From Phycisphaerales bacterium (lineage in GTDB: Bacteria; Planctomycetota; Phycisphaerae; Phycisphaerales; UBA1924): 53,359 nt of DNA. The notes beneath the pieces are model-generated. The model was not told the DNA's origin. It saw only the letters and a program-made list of their open reading frames with translations, and searched no databases. A program made the translations under genes and the position numbers. This document shows positions 48,962 to 53,359 of the stretch, piece after piece. The stretch's first letter is position 1. Each line of letters starts with the position of its first letter. The stretch lies in the NCBI GenBank assembly GCA_007693765.1, contig RECZ01000122.1, positions 1-53,359 on the forward strand, written 5' to 3'.

Positions 48962-49768
48962 ATGACAGCCTCGAACCCCCACCGCCGCGACACCCCGCTG
49001 CACAAGACGAACCCCGTCGAGGCGCCCACCGTCCGCTTCGGCGCCCGGGCGGAGGCGTACGCGCGGGCGCGGCCCGATTACCCCCCCGCGGCCATCGGGG
49101 CCGTGCTCGAAGGGCTCGGCGAACCGGCCGCGCTCACCGTGGCCGACATCGGCGCCGGCACCGGCATCTCGTCGAACATGCTCGCCGACCGCGGCTGCCG
49201 CGTGCTCGCGGTGGAGCCCAACCCCCGCATGCAGGCCCACGCGACGCACCACGACAACGTCGAGTGGGTGACGGCCTCGGGCGAGAAGACCGGGCTCGAG
49301 GCCGCGAGCGTCGACGTGGTGACGTGCGCGCAGTCGTTCCACTGGCTGTACGCGCCGGGCGCCCTGCGCGAGTTCCGGCGCATCCTGCGCCCCGGCGGGC
49401 GGCTGGCGTTGATCTGGAACGTCCCCGACGAGCGCGACGGCTTCAGCGCGGGCTACATGCGCATCATGCGCGAGTTCGCCCGCGAGGCGCCCCGTTCCCT
49501 CTGGGCCATGCCCGAGACCGCGGCGTCCCTCAAGCGCAGCCGCACGTTCCGCGGCCTGCGCGTGCTGCGCTTCGACCACGCGCAGTCGCTGACGTGGGAT
49601 GCGCTCATCGAGCGCGCCCGCAGCGCCTCCTACACACCCCGCGAGGGCGTCCCCCTCGAACAGATGCACGCCGCCCTCCGCGTGCTCTTCGACACGCACG
49701 CGCAAGGCGGCGCGGCGTCGCTGCGCTACGTGACGGAAGCACACATCGCCGACCTCCGCACGGGGTAA
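48962..49768 (+). CDS. Class I SAM-dependent methyltransferase
   Basis: A 268-residue cytoplasmic methyltransferase. The SAM motif I VADIGAGTGISSNML is near residue 60, motif II (VLAVEPNPRMQAHA) follows, then VTASGEKTGLEAASVDVVTCAQSFHWL and FRRILRPGGRLALIWN. The arrangement matches methyltransferase domain 11. The substrate is unknown. Phe/Arg/Ala-rich segments precede the core. It starts 25 bases after the opposite comM start, so any promoter must overlap coding sequence. Confidence 0.85.
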   Translation: MTASNPHRRDTPLHKTNPVEAPTVRFGARAEAYARARPDYPPAAIGAVLEGLGEPAALTVADIGAGTGISSNMLADRGCRVLAVEPNPRMQAHATHHDNVEWVTASGEKTGLEAASVDVVTCAQSFHWLYAPGALREFRRILRPGGRLALIWNVPDERDGFSAGYMRIMREFAREAPRSLWAMPETAASLKRSRTFRGLRVLRFDHAQSLTWDALIERARSASYTPREGVPLEQMHAALRVLFDTHAQGGAASLRYVTEAHIADLRTG

Positions 49769-49851
49769 CCCCCCTCCCGCTACGCCGCCCTCCCCGCGCC
49801 GCGGCCTAGACTCTCCCGGCGGACGCGCCCCCACCCCCGCGGGAACACCCA

Positions 49852-51045
49852 ATGTCACCGAGCACGCGACACCCCGTCCTCCGTTCGCTCCTCCTCGGCG
49901 CCGTTTTCCTCGCTCTAGGGCTGCCCGCGCTCGCCGCCGACCCGCCCGTGCTCTCCTTCCGCGAGGAGCGCCGGTGGACGCTCAACTTCGAGGTGGACGT
50001 CCGCCACCCCAGCCAGAGGGTCTACGTCGACGCCGAGGGCTTCACGCGATACACCGGCGTCAACAACATCAGACTCAACAACGCCTTCGTGTTCGCCCCC
50101 GTGCTCGAATCCACCGGAGCCCACGAAACGCACCCCGACGCCATGGAGTCCGAACTCCGCAACGATCGCGGCGTCATCGATCGATCGCCCACGCTGCTCG
50201 ACGGCACGCCCTGGCTCGGACGCTACGCCCGCTGGCAACTGGGCGAGACCGAAACCAACTTCGTGCGGGTCACCCTCCGCCTCCCGATGACGTGCCGCGA
50301 GACGGTGCTGGACGAACGCCGCGCCGTCAACATCGCCTGGCCCGCGGGCGACTGGCCCGCCGAGCTCGCCGAGTGCCTACGCCCGCAACAGTTCATCGAC
50401 AGCGACAGCCCCGAGGTTCGCGCCCTCGTCGACAAGTGGCTCGACGGCAACAACCCGCGCAACGCCGCGCCGATGCTGGTCGCCAAGCTCATCACCGCCC
50501 GCACGCTCGAGCACTTCCAGCCCACCGGCAACGGCTACGAGACCAACAGCCGCGGCCGCATCGAGGGCTTCACCCTCAACGGCGCCTCGGCCGCCGCGAA
50601 GGACCAGCGCGGCTCCACGTTCGACATGGTGTGCCTGCTCGTCGCCGCGTGGCGGGCGGCGGGCATCCCCGCGCGCCCGGTGATCGGGTACGACAAGCGC
50701 GACAGCGACCGGGAAGGCTTCCCCGTCTACCGGGCATGGGCCGAGTTCGCCCTGCACGACGAGAGCGACGGTCGGACGGAGTGGATCCCCGTGGACATCG
50801 TGCGCCAGCGCGCGTTCAGCTCCCGCGCCCCGCGCCTCGACCGCGCGTGGGATTACTTCGGCAACCACGAGCACCTCGACTACATGCTGCCCATCGCCTT
50901 CCACTTCCACCCCCCGGTGGGCGTGGTCGCGCACGGCTCGCCCGGGCTCTGGGGATGGATGCCCTCGCCGCGCATCCCGCTGGTGGAGCAGGAACTCCGC
51001 GTCTTCGCCTTCGAGACACCGCAACGCGGCGGGCGGCGGCGCTGA
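49852..51045 (+). CDS. Exported transglutaminase-fold protein, catalytic Cys and His apparently missing
   Basis: A 397-residue exported protein with a signal peptide (LLLGAVFLALGLPALAA). The C-terminal half from about residue 195 is transglutaminase-like: GSTFDMVCLLVAAWRAAGIPARPV, VYRAWAEF and EWIPVDIV. Counting back from GIPAR, the catalytic Cys position is Thr256, and the catalytic His position (HAWxE) is Arg294. Only Asp315 of the triad remains. Cys261 is 5 residues out of place. The N-terminal half is a beta-rich domain. It could be a scaffold or binding protein rather than a protease or crosslinker. No partner is obvious. Confidence 0.78.
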   Translation: MSPSTRHPVLRSLLLGAVFLALGLPALAADPPVLSFREERRWTLNFEVDVRHPSQRVYVDAEGFTRYTGVNNIRLNNAFVFAPVLESTGAHETHPDAMESELRNDRGVIDRSPTLLDGTPWLGRYARWQLGETETNFVRVTLRLPMTCRETVLDERRAVNIAWPAGDWPAELAECLRPQQFIDSDSPEVRALVDKWLDGNNPRNAAPMLVAKLITARTLEHFQPTGNGYETNSRGRIEGFTLNGASAAAKDQRGSTFDMVCLLVAAWRAAGIPARPVIGYDKRDSDREGFPVYRAWAEFALHDESDGRTEWIPVDIVRQRAFSSRAPRLDRAWDYFGNHEHLDYMLPIAFHFHPPVGVVAHGSPGLWGWMPSPRIPLVEQELRVFAFETPQRGGRRR

Positions 51046-51216
51046 CGATCAGGCTCTGAAGAGACGGATTGCATCGTCATCATCCCGGCCGCGGATCGCC
51101 TCAGGCGCCCGCACCCACTACATATCGCCCATCTGTTGCCAGACAAGATTCAGTCGCCATGGCGCTCCGACGCGCAGGCGTCGTGCGACCGCGCGCTCGG
51201 GCACGGGTCGAGGTCA

Positions 51217-51582
51217 TCACGTGCTGTGGGGCACATGAACCTTGGCCGCGGTGCCGGAAATGTTCGCCAAACCCCAATCCCGCATAGCGACCAGCAACGG
51301 CAGGAGTGACCGTCCGCGATCCGTGAGGTGATACTCCGAACTCCCGGCTCGTGCGAGCGATGGTTTTGCCGTCACCAAACCCAACGCGGTCAGATGGCGG
51401 AGGCGTGTGGCGAGAATGTTGGTCGCGATCCGCTCGGGTGACGCCACGAGATCGCGGTATCGAGACTTCCCGGCGAACAAGTCTCTAATGATCAGCAGGG
51501 TCCACTTATCACCGATCAGATCGAGCGTCGCCGCGACGGGGCAGCAAGAACGCTTCGCGATGGGCTTGGACGAGCGCTTCAA
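51217..51582 (-). CDS. HxlR-family winged-helix regulator
   Basis: A 121-residue DNA-binding regulator of the HxlR/MarR-like group. It shows CPVAATLDLIGDKWTLLIIRDLFAG, RYRDLVASPERIATNILATRLRHL (recognition helix) and YHLTDRGRSLLPLLVAM, all family hallmarks. The start is a TTG at 51582 preceded by GGGAG at 6 bases. It overlaps the DinB gene stop as TTGA, so expression is coupled. Cysteines at the N-terminus (CC) could serve redox sensing as in HypR, but this is inference. It very likely binds the dyad at 52196-52212. Confidence 0.88.
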   Translation of the reverse strand: MKRSSKPIAKRSCCPVAATLDLIGDKWTLLIIRDLFAGKSRYRDLVASPERIATNILATRLRHLTALGLVTAKPSLARAGSSEYHLTDRGRSLLPLLVAMRDWGLANISGTAAKVHVPHST

Positions 51583-52175
51583 GCTTTGCTCCCGGTGGCA
51601 AGAATCCGTGCAATCTGGGCCCTGTGGATGCCCATGTGAGCAGAGGCCATCGAATGCCAGCCGAGCGCATCGAGCGGACCGAACCAAGGATGAGCGTAGC
51701 GAACTGGTGTGCGCAAGTCGCCGCTTGTGGCCGTCATTTCCAAGAGTCGATCGCACGCGACCTCGTATTCCGGCGCCACCGTCGGGCCGATGTCGGGCCT
51801 CGGTTTTACGTCCGCGATGCTGGCTTGCCCTTCGGGCACGAGGCCCCGCGCGAGCGATTCAATGACGATCGCGATCTGTTCATTGACGATGCGGAGGTGA
51901 TCGATGGTCATATACACCGACCAGTGTCGGCTGCTGTCCTCAAGGCCCCTGAGTCGCGGGACAAGCACTCGCGTCGAGAGCGTGCGCTCGCCGTGTCCGC
52001 GGCAGAGCTGCGCGATGCTCTCACGCTCGCGTTTGAACTCCTCGGAGAACGCTTCGCGGCTGCCGCGCCACCGACGCAGCGAGAAGATCGCGCCGCCGAT
52101 GATCCGCTCGATGGCCGGAATCCCCGCGCCCGGCGGAGCAAGGCGAGGGAGGCTGGCGGGAATCTCTGTTGTCAT
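51579..52175 (-). CDS. DinB/DUF1569-like protein
   Basis: A 198-residue probable four-helix-bundle protein of the DinB superfamily. MTIDHLRIVNEQIA carries one metal-ligand His, and WHSMASAHMGIHRAQIARIL near the end carries the paired HxxxH. Members are thiol- or metal-dependent transferases, and no substrate can be named. It starts 20 bases from the operator-like palindrome and is the first gene of a two-gene operon with hxlR. No Shine-Dalgarno is seen. Confidence 0.78.
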   Translation of the reverse strand: MTTEIPASLPRLAPPGAGIPAIERIIGGAIFSLRRWRGSREAFSEEFKRERESIAQLCRGHGERTLSTRVLVPRLRGLEDSSRHWSVYMTIDHLRIVNEQIAIVIESLARGLVPEGQASIADVKPRPDIGPTVAPEYEVACDRLLEMTATSGDLRTPVRYAHPWFGPLDALGWHSMASAHMGIHRAQIARILATGSKA

Positions 52176-52195
52176 GTCAAGAGCATAGGACGTTC

Positions 52196-52217
52196 ACTTG
52201 CACTTTGCAAGTATAAT
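52196..52217 (-). promoter_or_regulatory. Operator-like palindrome overlapping the DinB-HxlR promoter
   Basis: ACTTGCA (52196-52202), CTT, TGCAAGT (52206-52212) is a perfect 7-base dyad. The minus-strand -10 TATACT (52215 to 52210) overlaps its end, so a bound repressor would block transcription of the DinB-HxlR operon. A plus-strand TATAAT (52212-52217) also lies here. Confidence 0.6.
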
Positions 52218-52422
52218 GTCTCGGGTGTTTGACGCGGGCCATCGGAGAGCCGGGCGAGGGTGGTTTCCATCCCCCCTGCGCGGCTGGCCGCGGTGGAAAT
52301 ATCCATGATCGTGTCGGTGACGTCACCAGCGGCTGTGATTCGCCTCTGACTCCGCGAATACGCCGGCTGAAACTGGAGTCGGTAGACCGAATCAGCGTTG
52401 AGGACTCGGTCGGATCGTTCTG

Positions 52423-53085
52423 TCAAACCCTGATGACAGCCGGCTCGGACTCGACGATGATCTCCGCCTCGGTTTTGGCCTTCACCTCATCCACGCTCAC
52501 GCCGGGGGCGAGTTCGGTGAGGCGGAAGCGTTGGCGGTCGTCGTCCATCACCAGCACGCAGAGGTCGGTGATGATCATGTCCACGCAGCGCAGGCCGGTG
52601 AGGGGCAGCGTGCATTCGCGCAGGATCTTGGGCTTGTCGCCCTTGGCGACGTGCTCCATCGCGACGACGACCTTCTTGACGCCCGCGACGAGGTCCATGG
52701 CGCCGCCCATGCCCTTGACCATCTTGCCGGGGATCATCCAGTTGGCGAGGTCACCCTCTTGGGAGACCTGCATGGCGCCGAGGATGGCCATGTCGATGTG
52801 CCCGCCGCGGATCATCTCGAAGGAGTCGGCGCTGGAGAAGTAGGAAGCGCCCCTGACGGCGGTGATGGTCTGCTTGCCGGCGTTGATGAGGTCGGGGTCG
52901 ACCGCGTCCTCGGTGGGGAAGGGGCCGATGCCGAGCAGGCCGTTCTCGGATTGCAGCCAGACATCCATGCCGTCGGGGATGTGGTTGGCGACGAGCGTGG
53001 GCATGCCGATGCCGAGGTTGACGACGAACCCGTCGCGGAGTTCTTTGGCGGCGCGTTTGGTGATTTCGTCGCGGGTCAGGGCCAT
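52423..53085 (-). CDS. scoB: 3-oxoacid CoA-transferase subunit B
   Basis: Beta subunit of succinyl-CoA:3-ketoacid CoA-transferase, which activates acetoacetate using succinyl-CoA. The 220-residue product has [19 protein letters not shown] and [12 protein letters not shown] with the catalytic Glu. [39 protein letters not shown] and [18 protein letters not shown] follow. The start at 53085 is preferred to an earlier one at 53136 that reads repeat DNA. Subunit A is normally the gene just before it, but here a membrane-protein gene precedes, so scoA must lie elsewhere. Confidence 0.92.
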   Translation of the reverse strand: MALTRDEITKRAAKELRDGFVVNLGIGMPTLVANHIPDGMDVWLQSENGLLGIGPFPTEDAVDPDLINAGKQTITAVRGASYFSSADSFEMIRGGHIDMAILGAMQVSQEGDLANWMIPGKMVKGMGGAMDLVAGVKKVVVAMEHVAKGDKPKILRECTLPLTGLRCVDMIITDLCVLVMDDDRQRFRLTELAPGVSVDEVKAKTEAEIIVESEPAVIRV

Positions 53086-53108
53086 GTGCTTCGATTGCTC
53101 CGTTCGGA

Positions 53109-53138
53109 CATGCCCACGAGGACGTGGGCATGCCACCC
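53109..53138 (-). repeat. Palindromic repeat GGCATGCCCAC family, copy C
   Basis: CATGCCCAC, 6 bases, GTGGGCATGCCACCC, identical in orientation and arms to copy B about 6.1 kb away. It lies between scoB and the following membrane-protein gene. Confidence 0.8.
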
Positions 53139-53144
53139 ATCAGT

Positions 53145-53359
53145 TCATGTTCGTGCGCGGGCGTAGTCGATGCAGCCGACGATGATGAATCCCATGCCCA
53201 GCGCGACGAGCCCGTACCCGCCGGTCATCGGGAGCACACCGAAGAATCTGCCGATGGCGCCGCTGTCGACGGATTCGGTGACATTGAGAACGAACGTGGC
53301 GTACTGCAGCGTGAAGCCGGCGAAGACGATGCCGGCGCCCTGGTAGACACGCGCGGGAA
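53145..53359 (-). CDS. Membrane protein, C-terminal fragment (partial at window edge)
   Basis: An open minus-strand frame runs from the window edge to a TGA at 53145-53147 and gives 70 residues. Two hydrophobic stretches are visible, GIVFAGFTLQYATFVLNV and GYGLVALGMGFIIVGCIDY, separated by a short loop, and the end is YARART. This suggests a small polytopic membrane protein whose N-terminus lies beyond the window. The family cannot be recognised. Confidence 0.6.
   Translation of the reverse strand, partial: PARVYQGAGIVFAGFTLQYATFVLNVTESVDSGAIGRFFGVLPMTGGYGLVALGMGFIIVGCIDYARART

Noticed and set aside
52212-52217. Plus-strand TATAAT near the DinB gene
   Set aside because: No plus-strand gene follows closely and no -35 at good spacing; the minus-strand use is more plausible.
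52172-52426. 84-codon minus-strand frame between scoB and the DinB gene
   Set aside because: No domain, no ribosome site, and it covers the probable DinB-HxlR promoter.
1-53359. CRISPR arrays, insertion sequences, tRNA and rRNA genes
   Set aside because: No regular direct-repeat/spacer pattern, no transposase-like product and no cloverleaf or rRNA sequence was seen.

Overview
The window is a high-GC, gene-dense bacterial chromosome segment with no tRNA, rRNA, CRISPR array or recognisable transposase. Three things point to a Planctomycetota genome, probably of the Phycisphaerae type: a Minf_1886-family protein, a site-2-protease/HlyD/SecA-like cluster, and dispersed repeats that translate as 'SRDREGALL' or 'TWACHP'. 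This placement is inferred from gene content and was not tested by phylogeny.

Layout. Bases 1-18,100 carry mostly housekeeping genes: proS, a beta-carbonic anhydrase, an alpha/beta hydrolase, ffh, an AI-2E-type membrane protein, a Minf_1886 protein, an alkyladenine glycosylase coupled to an amidohydrolase, an OmpA-like lipoprotein coupled to tsaB and an MlaE permease, a 1188-residue hybrid histidine kinase, an adenylate-kinase-like enzyme and recJ. From 34,930 back to 18,129 runs one minus-strand block of 15 genes, most of them overlapping by 4 bases. Its order is an exported HEAT-repeat/receiver-like protein, a prepilin, a small membrane protein, PilM, PilN, PilO, a PilP/GspC-like protein, a secretin, a TPR lipoprotein, a sensor kinase, a response regulator, an HD-GYP phosphodiesterase, a STAS protein, a GspE/PilB ATPase and a GspF/PilC platform protein. 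This is a type IV pilus or type II secretion machine with a signalling cassette placed between its outer-membrane and motor halves. No prepilin peptidase or PilT lies in the window.

Bases 35,149-42,283 hold the most unusual region. It contains a truncated SecA-like ATPase, a protein joining an N-terminal PqqD-like segment to an M50 site-2-protease core and an HlyD-type tail, a GAF-membrane-HlyD fusion, and a divergently transcribed HlyD-type adaptor. I read it as a candidate envelope export or maturation system with no cargo gene in view.

Bases 42,482-53,359 carry an HTH-receiver regulator, ygfZ, an M42 aminopeptidase, a two-gene AT-rich island (45,681-46,885) bounded by inverted copies of a repeat, a repeat-rich spacer, comM/yifB, a methyltransferase, a transglutaminase-fold protein that seems to lack its catalytic Cys and His, an HxlR-DinB operon with a clear operator-like palindrome, scoB, and the 3' end of a membrane-protein gene.

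Start codons were chosen from domain onset, Shine-Dalgarno-like sequences and overlap with neighbours. Several genes appear to use GTG or TTG. Functions come from motif recognition only; no database search was run.
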